A stretch of DNA of 64,000 nucleotides, taken from the NCBI RefSeq assembly GCF_900110035.1, contig NZ_FOCF01000006.1:186001-250000 (forward strand), written 5' to 3'. The notes under the pieces were generated by a model. That model saw only the letters and a list, made by a program, of their open reading frames with translations. It ran no database searches and was not told the origin of the DNA. The stretch is from Sphingomonas gellani. Its GTDB lineage: Bacteria > Pseudomonadota > Alphaproteobacteria > Sphingomonadales > Sphingomonadaceae. Each line of letters opens with the position of its first letter. Within the stretch, counting starts at the first letter, position 1. The position numbers were made by a program, and so were the translations under genes. Shown here piece after piece: positions 53,574 through 61,802 of this stretch.

Positions 53574-54382
53574 CCATTGCAGCATTTCCGACGACGCCGG
53601 CCCCGTCACGACGCGGGCCGATCGGCATGGCGAGCGGGCTGTGGCAGGCGATCGCCACGACGTACCGGCTGGGCGGCCGCACGCCGATCGTCGCGCCCGC
53701 CCTGCTCGCCCTGGTCGTGCTGCCCGAATGGGTACAGCATGTGGCCGAGATCCGGCTGGGCATGTTCACCGACCTTGCCGGCTTTCGCGCGCATGCGGCC
53801 GACCCGGTACGCATGGCGTTCGGCGTCGCGAAGATCGCAGGCATGTTGGTCGCGATGCTGGCGGTGGCGCGATACTGGGCGCTAGGGTCGGTGCGGCGCG
53901 CGCTGATGATCCGCCCGGCGACCCTGCTGCATCTGATCGTCGCCACGGCGATCGGCTTCGCGCTGGCATGGCCGTTCGCCTGGGCCGGTCGTCAGGGCCT
54001 GCCGATCGCGGTCAACGCGCCGTTACAGATCGTATCCTTCGTCTTGCAGATGATCGTGATGCTGTATCTGGCCGGCGTCGCGCTAGAGGATCGGTCGCTC
54101 ACACTGCGCCGCCTCGTCACCGATCTGCTGCCGGCCGCGATGGTGCTGACGGTGCTGCTGGCGCTCGCCTTCGGCCCCGCGCAGCTGCTGCACATGGCCA
54201 CGCACAAGCTGGCCCTTGGCCAACCCGCTGCGGTCGTGTGGGCGCTGATGACGCTCGACGCGCTGCTGGTCGGGGTAATGGCCGCGCTGACGGGCGCGGC
54301 GCTGTTCGTCGGATGCCGGTCCGGCCTGACATGGCGGGGCTGGACCGCCTCGCCTGCCGCGCTGGCCCGAACGGCCGCCTAG
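53570..54382 (+). CDS. Multi-helix membrane protein of the DUF2975/HTH operon
   Basis: The 270-residue product has about six hydrophobic segments, among them FGVAKIAGMLVAMLAVARYW, HLIVATAIGFALAWPFAW, PLQIVSFVLQMIVMLYLAGV, LLPAAMVLTVLLALAFGP and MTLDALLVGVMAALTGAALF. No family is recognised. It overlaps the HTH gene (ATGA) and ends against the convergent DUF4169 gene. Its presence as a third member is less usual than the DUF2975-HTH pair. Possible roles include transport or membrane sensing, but nothing in the sequence decides. Confidence 0.72.
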   Translation: MTIAAFPTTPAPSRRGPIGMASGLWQAIATTYRLGGRTPIVAPALLALVVLPEWVQHVAEIRLGMFTDLAGFRAHAADPVRMAFGVAKIAGMLVAMLAVARYWALGSVRRALMIRPATLLHLIVATAIGFALAWPFAWAGRQGLPIAVNAPLQIVSFVLQMIVMLYLAGVALEDRSLTLRRLVTDLLPAAMVLTVLLALAFGPAQLLHMATHKLALGQPAAVVWALMTLDALLVGVMAALTGAALFVGCRSGLTWRGWTASPAALARTAA

Positions 54383-54383
54383 C

Positions 54384-54560
54384 TCAGCGTTCGCGGCGGG
54401 CGTCGTCCAGCGTGCGGTCAAGCCGTGCGACCTCCGCCGCCGTGCCCTGGCGCTCGCCCTTGCTGCGGCCAAAGGCGGCGCGGTTGGCGGCGGCGACGCC
54501 CTCCGCCTCCACGCGCGCCTTCGCCTTGCGAGCGCGGCGCAGGTTAACGACCTCCGCCAT
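54384..54560 (-). CDS. DUF4169 family protein
   Basis: A 58-residue gene too short for most length cut-offs. It reads MAEVVNLRRARKAKARVEAE, continues GVAAANRAAFGRSKGERQGT and ends AAEVARLDRTLDDARRER. The N-terminal MAEVVNLRRARKAKAR and the charged, helical remainder match DUF4169, a small alphaproteobacterial family of unknown function. It follows nusB on the same strand with a six-base gap and is probably co-transcribed. The composition suggests a basic, nucleic-acid- or ribosome-associated helix, which is an inference. Confidence 0.85.
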   Translation of the reverse strand: MAEVVNLRRARKAKARVEAEGVAAANRAAFGRSKGERQGTAAEVARLDRTLDDARRER

Positions 54561-54566
54561 GCCCGC

Positions 54567-55052
54567 TCAGGCGCCCGGAGCCGCTGGCGCGCGCGCATCC
54601 TTGGCGATCGCGTCGAGCAGGCCGTTGACGAACCCCGCCTCGCGCCGCTCGTAAAAGGCGTGCGCGACATCGACATATTCGCTGATCGCCGCGCCGACGG
54701 GAATGTCGGCCCGCGCCATCAATTCGTACGTGCCCGCGCGCAGGATCGCCTTCATCGGTTTGTCGAGGCGCGCCAGCGTCCAGCCGGTGGCCAGCTTGCC
54801 CTCGATCGCACGGTCGATCTCCCCCTGCCGGGCCGACGCGCCGCGCACCAGGTCGTCGAAGAACTCGACCTCCGCATCGGCATATTCGACCTCCTCGATC
54901 ACCGCGCCCAGGCGATGATGATGGAACTCGTGGAGCAGCTGCGGGATCGCGGTGCCCTCCATCTCGTGCTGGTACAGCGCCTGCACGGCGGCAAGACGGG
55001 CGGCGGCGCGCGCTTTGGAGCGGGCGGGGGATTTCGCGGGTGAACGGGACAT
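54567..55052 (-). CDS. nusB: Transcription antitermination factor NusB
   Basis: NusB with NusE (S10) binds boxA of rRNA leaders to prevent premature termination. The 161-residue product has the arginine-rich N-terminus (KARAAARLAAVQALYQHEME), two helical bundles (DDLVRGASARQGEIDRAIEG; WTLARLDKPMKAILRAGTYE) and the conserved SEYVDVAHAFYERREAGFVN then GLLDAIAK ending. ATG 55052 is preferred over an in-frame ATG at 55064. hisD lies 118 bases upstream on the same strand; DUF4169 follows six bases after. Confidence 0.95.
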   Translation of the reverse strand: MSRSPAKSPARSKARAAARLAAVQALYQHEMEGTAIPQLLHEFHHHRLGAVIEEVEYADAEVEFFDDLVRGASARQGEIDRAIEGKLATGWTLARLDKPMKAILRAGTYELMARADIPVGAAISEYVDVAHAFYERREAGFVNGLLDAIAKDARAPAAPGA

Positions 55053-55170
55053 GGGACGGCGCATGTAGGCGCGTCGATCGCCCGTGTCAGCCCCGCGAAC
55101 GGGCCACAGGCTTTTCAGCGGAGCGCAGGCGACCCCGACGCGCGACCACCCTATAACGCCCGCCGCATCC

Positions 55171-56466
55171 TTACCGGTTCAATCGCAACCGCAACGCCAC
55201 GGATCGGGCATGCGCGGGCAGGCCCTCCGCCTCCGCCAGAGCGACGGTGGCGGGGCCCAGTTCGGCCAGCGCGCTTTCGTCCAGCCCCAGGAAGCTGGTG
55301 CGCTTCATGAAGTCGAGCACCGACAGGCCCGACGCGAACCGCGCGCGGCGGCCGGTGGGCAGGACGTGGTTCGGCCCGGCGACATAATCGCCGATCGCCT
55401 CCGGCGTATGGCGGCCCAGGAACACGCTGCCGGCATGGCGCACGCGGTCGAACAGCGCCTGCGGATCGTCAACGGCGAGTTGCAGATGTTCGGGCGCCAG
55501 GCGATCGACCAGCGGCATCGCCTCGGCCAGAGTGGTCGTGACGACGATCGCGCCGTTCGCGTCCCATGCGGCGCGGGCCACCGCCCCGGTCGGCAGGGTC
55601 GAAAGCTGACGCTCCACCGCATCCGCGACTCGTGACGCGAAACCGGCGTCGTCGGTGAACAGGATCGACTGGGTCACCGTGTCGTGTTCCGCCTGGCTGA
55701 GCAGGTCGGCGGCGATCCAGTCGGGATCGTTGGCACCGTCCGCGACAACCACGATCTCCGACGGGCCCGCGACCATGTCGATGCCCACCACGCCATAGGA
55801 TTGCCGCTTCGCCTCCGCGACCCAGGCGTTGCCGGGGCCGGTGACCACATCGACCGGCGCGATCCGCCCGGCCCCATGCGCCAGCGCCGCCACCGCCTGC
55901 GCCCCGCCGACGCGCCAGATCTCCGTGATGCCGACCAGATGCGCGGCGGCAAGGACCAGCGGGTTGACCTGTCCGTCCGGGGTCGGCGTCACCATCACCA
56001 GCCGCTCGACGCCCGCGACCCGCGCGGGGATGGCGTTCATCAGCAGCGACGACGGGTAGGCAGCCCGCCCGCCCGGCACGTACAGCCCGGCCGCGTCCAC
56101 CGGCCGCCAGCGCGCGCCCAGCCGGACGCCGGCATCGTCGCGGTAATCGCTGTCCGCGGGTTTCTGCCGCTCATGATAGGCGCGGATGCGTGCCGCCGCG
56201 AGGTCCAGCGCCGCGCGCAGGCCCGGCTCCAGCGCCTCATACGCCGCCGCGCAATCCGCCGGATCGATCGCCCAGCCGGTCCGGTTCAGATCGTGCCGAT
56301 CGAGCGTGCGGGTCAGGTCGACCAGCGCCTCCTCGCCCTCGGCCCGTACCCGTGCGATGATCGCCGCAACGCCGCGCGACACGTCGTCCGACGACTCGCG
56401 TCGCGCATCGACCAGTGCAGCAAAGGCATCGGCGAAGCCGGCATCCTGTGTGTCGAGGCGGATCAT
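55171..56466 (-). CDS. hisD: Histidinol dehydrogenase
   Basis: HisD oxidises histidinol to histidine in two NAD-dependent steps. The 431-residue product has the nucleotide-binding region [35 protein letters not shown], the segment [12 protein letters not shown], zinc ligands in [17 protein letters not shown] (Gln/His) and the active-site LAPEHLQL with two Glu/His pairs. [20 protein letters not shown] is the C-terminal signature. It overlaps hisG by ATGA and is the second of two coupled genes, separated from the other his genes by 46 kb. Confidence 0.97.
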   Translation of the reverse strand: MIRLDTQDAGFADAFAALVDARRESSDDVSRGVAAIIARVRAEGEEALVDLTRTLDRHDLNRTGWAIDPADCAAAYEALEPGLRAALDLAAARIRAYHERQKPADSDYRDDAGVRLGARWRPVDAAGLYVPGGRAAYPSSLLMNAIPARVAGVERLVMVTPTPDGQVNPLVLAAAHLVGITEIWRVGGAQAVAALAHGAGRIAPVDVVTGPGNAWVAEAKRQSYGVVGIDMVAGPSEIVVVADGANDPDWIAADLLSQAEHDTVTQSILFTDDAGFASRVADAVERQLSTLPTGAVARAAWDANGAIVVTTTLAEAMPLVDRLAPEHLQLAVDDPQALFDRVRHAGSVFLGRHTPEAIGDYVAGPNHVLPTGRRARFASGLSVLDFMKRTSFLGLDESALAELGPATVALAEAEGLPAHARSVALRLRLNR

Positions 56467-57125
56467 GCCGCCTGCCGCTCCGCCACGGCGCGGCGGAACG
56501 CCTCGACCAGCGGCACCACGGCGGCGCGCGTCTTCATCGCGGCACGGTTGACGACCAGCCGGCTGGTCACGTCGACGATCACCTCCACCTCGACCAGCCC
56601 GTTTTCCTTCAGCGTGCGGCCCGAGCTGACCAGGTCGACGATGCGCGGCGCCAGACCCAGCGTCGGCGCCAGCTCCATCGCGCCGTTCAGCTTGACGCAT
56701 TCCGCCTGCACGCCCCGCGCGGCGAAGTGGCGCGCGGTCAGGTGCGGATATTTGGTCGCGACACGGACATGGCTCCACCCGCGCGGATCGTCCGTCGCCG
56801 CCAGCGCGGCCGGCTCCGCGACCGACAGTCGGCAGTGGCCGATATGCAGGTCGACCGGCGCATACAGCTCCGGATAGTCGAACTCGGCCAGAACGTCCGA
56901 CCCGACCACGCCCAGCTGCGCCGCGCCGTGCGCGACGAAGGTCGCGACGTCGAAGGCGCGCACGCGGATCAGCTCGATCCCGTCCGCATCGGTGGCGAAG
57001 CGCAGCGCGCGGCTGTTCTCGTCGAAAAAGGCCGGTTCCGGCCGCACACCGGCCGCGGCGAGGAGCGGCTGCACCTCCGACAGGATTCGCCCTTTGGGCA
57101 CGGCGATGATGAGCGGGGTGGTCAT
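56463..57125 (-). CDS. hisG: ATP phosphoribosyltransferase, short form
   Basis: HisG commits to histidine synthesis by joining ATP and PRPP. The 220-residue product is the short form, lacking the roughly 80-residue C-terminal histidine-binding domain; such enzymes need the HisZ subunit for activity and feedback. It has [63 protein letters not shown] and [20 protein letters not shown]. hisZ is not in the window. It overlaps hisD by ATGA. The ATG at 57125 ([13 protein letters not shown]) is chosen over an open upstream stretch. Confidence 0.95.
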   Translation of the reverse strand: MTTPLIIAVPKGRILSEVQPLLAAAGVRPEPAFFDENSRALRFATDADGIELIRVRAFDVATFVAHGAAQLGVVGSDVLAEFDYPELYAPVDLHIGHCRLSVAEPAALAATDDPRGWSHVRVATKYPHLTARHFAARGVQAECVKLNGAMELAPTLGLAPRIVDLVSSGRTLKENGLVEVEVIVDVTSRLVVNRAAMKTRAAVVPLVEAFRRAVAERQAA

Positions 57126-57303
57126 GGGCCGGGCGGGCTTTACCGGCGCCCCCCAGGCGGCGCAACATGCCCGCTTGCCGCCCGTGCGCACAGTCACCAT
57201 ATCGGTGACGCAGCAGGAGCGCCGGTGCGGCGCCCGCGAAAACTTCCCTTTCCGACCGTCGCACGCTAAGGGCGGCGCGTCCTTTTTTTGCCAGAGGTTC
57301 CGT

Positions 57304-57549
57304 TTGCCCAAGGAAGAACTGCTCGAAATGCGCGGCCAGGTGGTCGAACTGCTGCCCAACGCGATGTTCCGCGTCCGGCTGGAGAACGATCACGAGATCC
57401 TGGGTCACACCGCCGGCAAGATGCGCAAGAACCGCATCCGCGTGCTGGTCGGTGACGAGGTGCTGGTCGAGCTGACCCCCTATGACCTGACCAAGGGTCG
57501 GATCACGTACCGCTTCATGCCGGGTCGCGGCGGCCCAGGGCCGTCCTGA
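57304..57549 (+). CDS. infA: Translation initiation factor IF-1, TTG start
   Basis: IF-1 is an OB-fold factor that fills the ribosomal A site during initiation. The 81-residue product begins [20 protein letters not shown] after the initiator, and continues [20 protein letters not shown] and [20 protein letters not shown], with TKGRITYR closing the fold. The start codon is TTG at 57304, six bases after AGAGG at 57293-57297; no ATG exists at the family N-terminus. The usual protein is about 72 residues; here [11 protein letters not shown] extends the C-terminus with a flexible, Gly-rich tail. It is divergent from hisG with 178 bases between. Confidence 0.96.
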   Translation: MPKEELLEMRGQVVELLPNAMFRVRLENDHEILGHTAGKMRKNRIRVLVGDEVLVELTPYDLTKGRITYRFMPGRGGPGPS

Positions 57550-57569
57550 TCCCGCCGGGCAAATCGCCC

Positions 57570-58169
57570 GTGACCGTTGCCGACGCCCCCGCCGCTCCGT
57601 TGCGGCTCGTCCTCGCTTCCACCTCGCCACGCCGGCGCGCCTTGCTCGAACGCCTGGGTGTCGTACCCGATCGTATCGCCGCGCCCGACGTGGACGAGAC
57701 ACCGCTCAAGAACGAGGTGCCCCGCGCCTATGCGGTCCGCGTCGCGCTGGCGAAGGCGGCGGCGGTCGCACGCGCGCCCGACGAGGTCGTGCTGGCCGGC
57801 GACACCACCATCGCGCTGGGCGGCCGCATCCTGGGCAAGCCCGAGGATGAGGCGGACCTGCGCCGGATGCTGCACCTGCTGTCGGGGCGGCGTCATCACT
57901 GCCTGTCCGTCGTGGCGGTGATCGACCGCGACGGGCGGGTCCGCCACAGGCTTTCCGACACCACCCTCGCCTTTCGCCCGTTGGAGGGTGCGGAGATCGA
58001 CGCCTATGTCGCCTGCGGAGAGGGCATGGGCAAGGCGGGCGGCTATGCGATCCAGGGCCGTGCGGAGGCATGGGTCCGCCGCCTGTCGGGGTCGCATTCG
58101 GGCGTGATCGGCCTGCCGCTGCTGGAAACCCGGGCGCTGCTCAAGGCCGCCGGCCTCCCGCTCGCCTGA
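57570..58169 (+). CDS. maf: Maf-family nucleotide pyrophosphatase
   Basis: Maf proteins hydrolyse nucleotide triphosphates such as dTTP/UTP or modified bases. The 199-residue product has LVLASTSPRRRALLERLGV (substrate loop), PDVDETPL, EVVLAGDTTIALGGRILGKP and GGYAIQGRAEAWVRRLSGSH with the catalytic Glu and Asp. GTG 57570 is chosen; it follows infA by 20 bases on the same strand. It may be a YhdE- or YceF-type enzyme; the subfamily was not resolved. Confidence 0.93.
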   Translation: MTVADAPAAPLRLVLASTSPRRRALLERLGVVPDRIAAPDVDETPLKNEVPRAYAVRVALAKAAAVARAPDEVVLAGDTTIALGGRILGKPEDEADLRRMLHLLSGRRHHCLSVVAVIDRDGRVRHRLSDTTLAFRPLEGAEIDAYVACGEGMGKAGGYAIQGRAEAWVRRLSGSHSGVIGLPLLETRALLKAAGLPLA

Positions 58170-58181
58170 TCGATCCTGCCG

Positions 58182-59138
58182 ATGATGAGCGCGGCGGCGA
58201 CCTGGATCTGGGAAGACGGCATCGGGGAAACCCGCGCCGCACTGATCGTCGATGGCTGCATCGTGGAGGCCGCGATCGAACCGCATGGCCCTGCGCTGCG
58301 GGTCGGCGCCGTGGTCGAGGCACGAATCGCGGAGGCCGTGCCGGGCGGCGGCGCGATCGTGGTTGCGGACGAGATCGAGGCACTGCTCGACCGTATCCCG
58401 CCCCGCACCGGGACCGGCCGGACGATCCGCGTCGCCGTCGTGCGAGACGCCATTCCGGAGGCGGGTCGACCCAAGCGAGCCAAGGTCGTGGCCAGCGACG
58501 CCGCCGTTGCCCCTGCGCCCACCCTGCGGGACCGTATCGCCGCCTCCGGCATCCCGGCGCGTCAGCTCCGCGCCCATGAACCCGACGCGCTGGAGGCGGC
58601 GGGCTGGTCGGAACTGCTTGCGGAGGCGCTGACGGGGGAGATCGCCTTTCCCGGCGGCGCGCTGCGCCTGTCGCCGACACCCGCGATGACACTGTTCGAT
58701 GTCGATGGTGCCGGGCCTGCGGAGCCGCTGGCGATCGCGGGCGCACGCGCAGCGGTGGCGGCGATCCGGCGCATGGGCATCGGTGGATCGGTTGGCATCG
58801 ACCTGCCGACGCTGGCGGGCAAGGGCCCCCGCGCCGCCGTCGCCGCCGCGATCGACGCCGCCTTGCCCCTGCCCTTCGAGCGGACGGCCGTGAACGGCTT
58901 CGGCTTCCTTCAGATCGTGCGCCCGCGGCCCCGCGCTTCGCTACCCGAACTGCTCCGCTCGGACCCGATCGCGGCGGAGGCGCGCGCACTGCTCCGCCGG
59001 CTGGAACGGGAGCCGCTCGGCTCCCCGACCCACCACCGCGTCCCGCCCGCCGTGCTGCGCCATCTGGAGCCGCACCCCGACTGGCTGGAACTGCTTGCAC
59101 GCCGCACGGGCGTGCGTCACCGGTTGGACACTCTATGA
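58182..59138 (+). CDS. Short ribonuclease E/G-like protein
   Basis: The 318-residue product is much shorter than RNase E/G (about 490 residues or more). A divergent S1-like N-terminal part (RVGAVVEARIAEAVPGGGAI) and a core with LFDVDGAGPAEPLAIAGARA are present; FDVDG corresponds to the magnesium-binding Asp motif of the DNase-I-like subdomain. MGIGGSVGIDLPTLAGKGPR matches the following GGxIxIDF strand, but the usual DF and Cys zinc-link are altered. Whether it cuts RNA is uncertain. It is coupled to yacG by ATGA and probably follows maf in one operon. Confidence 0.75.
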   Translation: MMSAAATWIWEDGIGETRAALIVDGCIVEAAIEPHGPALRVGAVVEARIAEAVPGGGAIVVADEIEALLDRIPPRTGTGRTIRVAVVRDAIPEAGRPKRAKVVASDAAVAPAPTLRDRIAASGIPARQLRAHEPDALEAAGWSELLAEALTGEIAFPGGALRLSPTPAMTLFDVDGAGPAEPLAIAGARAAVAAIRRMGIGGSVGIDLPTLAGKGPRAAVAAAIDAALPLPFERTAVNGFGFLQIVRPRPRASLPELLRSDPIAAEARALLRRLEREPLGSPTHHRVPPAVLRHLEPHPDWLELLARRTGVRHRLDTL

Positions 59139-59308
59139 CCGATCAACCCTGCCCCACCTGCGGCAAACCTTCGCAAGCTGCGACCCGCCCCTTCTGCTCG
59201 GCCGGCTGCAAGGACCGCGACCTGCTGGCATGGTTCGCGGAGGATTACCGCCTGCCCGGTCGCGAACACGCGCAAGATGGGCTGGACAAGCCGGCAGAGC
59301 CTGACTAG
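59135..59308 (+). CDS. yacG: DNA gyrase inhibitor YacG-like zinc protein
   Basis: A 57-residue gene below usual length limits. It reads MTDQPCPTCGKPSQAATRPF then CSAGCKDRDLLAWFAEDYRL. The four zinc-binding cysteines (CPTC and CSAGC) are intact, and RDLLAWFAEDYRLPG is the conserved helix of YacG, which in Escherichia coli binds GyrB and inhibits it. It overlaps the RNase-like gene by ATGA and is followed by a strong terminator, so it ends the infA-maf-rng-yacG direction of transcription. Confidence 0.9.
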   Translation: MTDQPCPTCGKPSQAATRPFCSAGCKDRDLLAWFAEDYRLPGREHAQDGLDKPAEPD

Positions 59309-59312
59309 AGCG

Positions 59313-59337
59313 CCGCTTCCGATCGCGGAAGCGGTTT
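59313..59337 (+). terminator. Intrinsic terminator after yacG
   Basis: CCGCTTCCG (59313-59321) and CGGAAGCGG (59326-59334) form a perfect nine-base stem with loop ATCG, followed by TTT. The tRNA-Phe gene starts two bases later, so processing of the tRNA is independent of the upstream operon or shares its 3' end. Confidence 0.8.
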
Positions 59338-59338
59338 G

Positions 59339-59414
59339 GCCCAGGTAGCTCAGTTGGTAGAGCATGCGACTGAAAATCGCAGTGTCGGCGGTTCGATCCC
59401 GTCCCTGGGCACCA
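59339..59414 (+). tRNA. tRNA-Phe (anticodon GAA)
   Basis: The sequence folds into a standard cloverleaf. Acceptor GCCCAGG pairs with CCTGGGC. The D arm GCTC/GAGC is followed by anticodon stem TGCGA/TCGCA with loop CTGAAAA, giving anticodon GAA (59372-59374). The T arm GGCGG/CCGTC encloses TTCGATC. A discriminator A and the CCA end are encoded (to 59414). It is a 76-base phenylalanine tRNA. Confidence 0.97.
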
Positions 59415-59462
59415 CACCTTCACCACTGACGACATCTGGACGGCCGCTGCTCGGACCGGCGC

Positions 59463-59552
59463 GTGGGCGCCGACCTGCGTGGCTTCGTCGCGCTTGGCCC
59501 CGTTCCTAAGGAGCTGAAGGCGCACATCCGATCCAAGGACGGGGACCAGTGA
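59463..59552 (+). other. Possible gene remnant downstream of tRNA-Phe
   Basis: An open frame after the tRNA reads ADLRGFVALGPVPKELKAHI then RSKDGDQ and a stop at 59550-59552. A GTG at 59463 could start 29 residues, and a stop at 59427-59429 bounds it upstream. It looks like the well-composed C-terminal end of a protein, but I recognise no family and it may be chance. The rest of 59415-59633 shows nothing further. Confidence 0.25.
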
Positions 59553-59633
59553 CGCAGGCGAACCGTCCGTCCTCGCGGGGCGCGGGTCGGGCGCCTCGAA
59601 AGCGCCCGCCGCCAGCCCACACCCGCCGCGCTC

Positions 59634-60026
59634 TTACGCCTCGGGAATCCGCGACAGCGCCTGATCCTCGATCAGCTTCAACTCGTTGAGCGTCTGCGTC
59701 AGCGCGGTCAGCTTGGCCTCCAGGTCGTCGATCCGCTCGCGGCATCGGCTGGCCAGCGCCTTCATCTGTCCGACATGCTGCGCATCCGCCTCGTACAGGT
59801 CGAGGAACTCCTGGATTTCCCGCAACGTGAAGCCGAGGCGCTTGCCACGCAGGATCAACTGCATGCGCGCGGTCTCGCGGCGCGTGTAGATGCGCTGCGT
59901 GCCGACCCGTTGCGGCTCGATCAGGCCGCGATCCTCGTAGAAGCGCAGCGTGCGGGGCGTCACGCCCAGCCCGTCGGCAACCTCCTGGATCCCCTTCAGG
60001 TCGTTTTCAGCGTGCTCCACGCACAC
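59634..60026 (-). CDS. MerR-family regulator next to fadD
   Basis: The 130-residue product has the MerR winged HTH: IQEVADGLGVTPRTLRFYED, then RGLIEPQRVGTQRIYTRRET, followed by a long dimerisation helix (QMKALASRCRERIDDLEAKL). There are no metal-binding cysteines in the C-terminus, as in the fatty-acid/branched-chain catabolism type rather than the metal type. The start is GTG 60026 or GTG 60020 inside the end of fadD, overlapping by 14-20 bases. Position suggests it controls fadD and the neighbouring thiolase genes. Confidence 0.88.
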   Translation of the reverse strand: MCVEHAENDLKGIQEVADGLGVTPRTLRFYEDRGLIEPQRVGTQRIYTRRETARMQLILRGKRLGFTLREIQEFLDLYEADAQHVGQMKALASRCRERIDDLEAKLTALTQTLNELKLIEDQALSRIPEA

Positions 60027-61701
60027 CCTCCGATGCGGCGGCCTCGGTCTCGGCGGCGGCCTTCAACCGTTCCTCCTCGACCAGTTCCTTCTTGGACAGT
60101 TTGCCGATCAACGTCTTGGGCAGCTTGTCTCGGATTTCCACCGCGCGCGGCAATTCGATCTTGCTGATCTTGTCGCGCAGGAAATCGCGAAGGTCGACGC
60201 CGGTGACCCCCGCCCCGGCGCGCAGGGTGACAAACGCCTTTGGCGCCTGCCCGCGATAGGGATCGGGCACGCCGACCACCACAGCCTCCGCCACGTCGGG
60301 ATGTTCGTACAACGCTTCCTCAATGATGCGCGGATAGACGTTGTAGCCGCCGCACAGGATCACGTCCTTGATCCGGTCGACGATGAACAGATACCCGTCC
60401 TCATCCAGATAACCGATGTCGCCGGTACGCAGCGCGCCCTCGCAGAACGTCGCCTCTGTCGCCTCCGCCTTGTGCCAGTATCCCGCCATGACCTGTGGAC
60501 CGCGCGCGCAGATCTCCCCCGGCACGCCGCGTTCGCGCAGCGCGTGCGGAGCGTCGGGATCGCGGATCTCGATGATCGTGCCGGGAAAGGGCGGACCGGC
60601 CGACCCCGGCTTGTCCGGCCCGTCGATGGGGTTGCACGTGATGATCGGCGACGCCTCCGACAGGCCAAAGCCCTCGACCAGCCGCCCCTTTGTGCGCGAT
60701 TCGAACGCCTCGCGCACATCGGCGGGCAAGGGCGCGCCGCCGGAAATGCACGCGTGGATGCTCGACAGGTCCACGCTCCGGGTCAGCGCCGCCTCGGCGA
60801 TGGCGCCATAGATCGTGGGCACCGCGGGAAAGAAGGACGGCCGCGCCCGCCCGATCGTCTTTAGCGTTTGTTTCAGGTCGTACCGGGGTAACAGGATCAT
60901 CTCCGCCCCCACCCGCATCGAGAAGCTGAACACGGTGGTCAGCGCGAACACGTGGAACAGGGGCAGCACGCCCAGCACGCGTTCCTGCTCGCCCGTTTCG
61001 CCGCCGACATGCGCCATCATGGCATCGGCCTGCGCGACCAGATTGGCGTGGCTGAGCATCGCCGCCTTCGGCTCGCCGGTGGTGCCGCCGGTATATTGCA
61101 GCACCGCCACGTCGTGCGGGTCCGCCGTCACCGGGCCTGGCTGGCTGCGCCCGGCGATCAGCGCGGCATAGGTCAGGTGGTGCGCGTCGCGCGGTGCGAC
61201 GGCGATGTCGCCCCTGCGGAACAGGCGATACGCGATCGACTTCACCATCGGCAGCGCTTCCGCGATGGGACAGGTGATGACGTGCCGCAGGCCCAGTTCG
61301 GCCGCGACGCCCACCACCCGCCTGTGCACCTCCGTCAGGTCGCAGGTCGCGATGATCTCCGCCCCCGAATCGACCAGCAGGTGGCGCAGCTCGCGTTCGA
61401 CGTAGAGCGGGTTGACGTTCACCACCACGCCCCCCGCCTTCAGCGTGGCCAGGAACAGCACCGGATAATGCGGCGTGTTGGGCAGGCACAGGGCAACGCG
61501 CGTGCCCGCCACCACCCCAAGCGCCTGCAACCCCGCCGCGGCCCGATCAACCGCATCGGCCAACGCGCGGTAGGAGGTGGTCGCCCCCATGAAATCGATC
61601 GCGGTCCAGTCGGGCCGACGGCGAACCGTGTCCTCGAACATGTCGGTGACCAGCCGGGGATGCGACTCCAGCGGCATGCCATGCGCCTGTGCCGAGTTCA
61701 T
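60007..61701 (-). CDS. fadD: Long-chain fatty-acid-CoA ligase
   Basis: The 564-residue enzyme activates fatty acids to acyl-CoA for beta-oxidation. The ANL superfamily motifs are present: AMP-binding YTGGTTGEPKAAMLSHANL, VEGFGLSEASP, the adenylate-recognition GYWHKAEATEATF, hinge RTGDIGYLDEDGYLFIVDR and lysine in LPKTLIGKLSKKEL. KDVILCGGYNVYPRIIEEAL is the conserved CoA-side motif. Start is ATG 61701; the gene is divergent from the thiolase gene across a 136-base regulatory gap, and the MerR gene overlaps its end. Confidence 0.93.
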   Translation of the reverse strand: MNSAQAHGMPLESHPRLVTDMFEDTVRRRPDWTAIDFMGATTSYRALADAVDRAAAGLQALGVVAGTRVALCLPNTPHYPVLFLATLKAGGVVVNVNPLYVERELRHLLVDSGAEIIATCDLTEVHRRVVGVAAELGLRHVITCPIAEALPMVKSIAYRLFRRGDIAVAPRDAHHLTYAALIAGRSQPGPVTADPHDVAVLQYTGGTTGEPKAAMLSHANLVAQADAMMAHVGGETGEQERVLGVLPLFHVFALTTVFSFSMRVGAEMILLPRYDLKQTLKTIGRARPSFFPAVPTIYGAIAEAALTRSVDLSSIHACISGGAPLPADVREAFESRTKGRLVEGFGLSEASPIITCNPIDGPDKPGSAGPPFPGTIIEIRDPDAPHALRERGVPGEICARGPQVMAGYWHKAEATEATFCEGALRTGDIGYLDEDGYLFIVDRIKDVILCGGYNVYPRIIEEALYEHPDVAEAVVVGVPDPYRGQAPKAFVTLRAGAGVTGVDLRDFLRDKISKIELPRAVEIRDKLPKTLIGKLSKKELVEEERLKAAAETEAAASEGVRGAR

Positions 61702-61787
61702 TGCCTGGCCTTCTCCCGTTGTCGGCGCCGTTCGATCGTTTGCCGATCACGGCGCGTCTTGCTCTTGACGTATAGGGCAGCTATCTC

Positions 61788-61802
61788 ACCTTCAAGTAAG
61801 GT
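61788..61802. promoter_or_regulatory. Perfect palindrome between fadD and the thiolase gene
   Basis: ACCTTCAAGTAAGGT has perfect five-base arms around CAAGT. Arms of this type (ACCTT/AAGGT) are characteristic of MerR-family operators, though the spacer is shorter than in the metal-responsive class. CTTGACGT lies 18 bases to the left (61764-61771), which is a half of other MerR sites. Since the only regulator nearby is MerR, this is the likely operator. Confidence 0.45.

Noticed and set aside
59500-59640. An integrase or attachment site next to tRNA-Phe
   Set aside because: No integrase motif and no repeat of the tRNA 3' end could be seen in the window.
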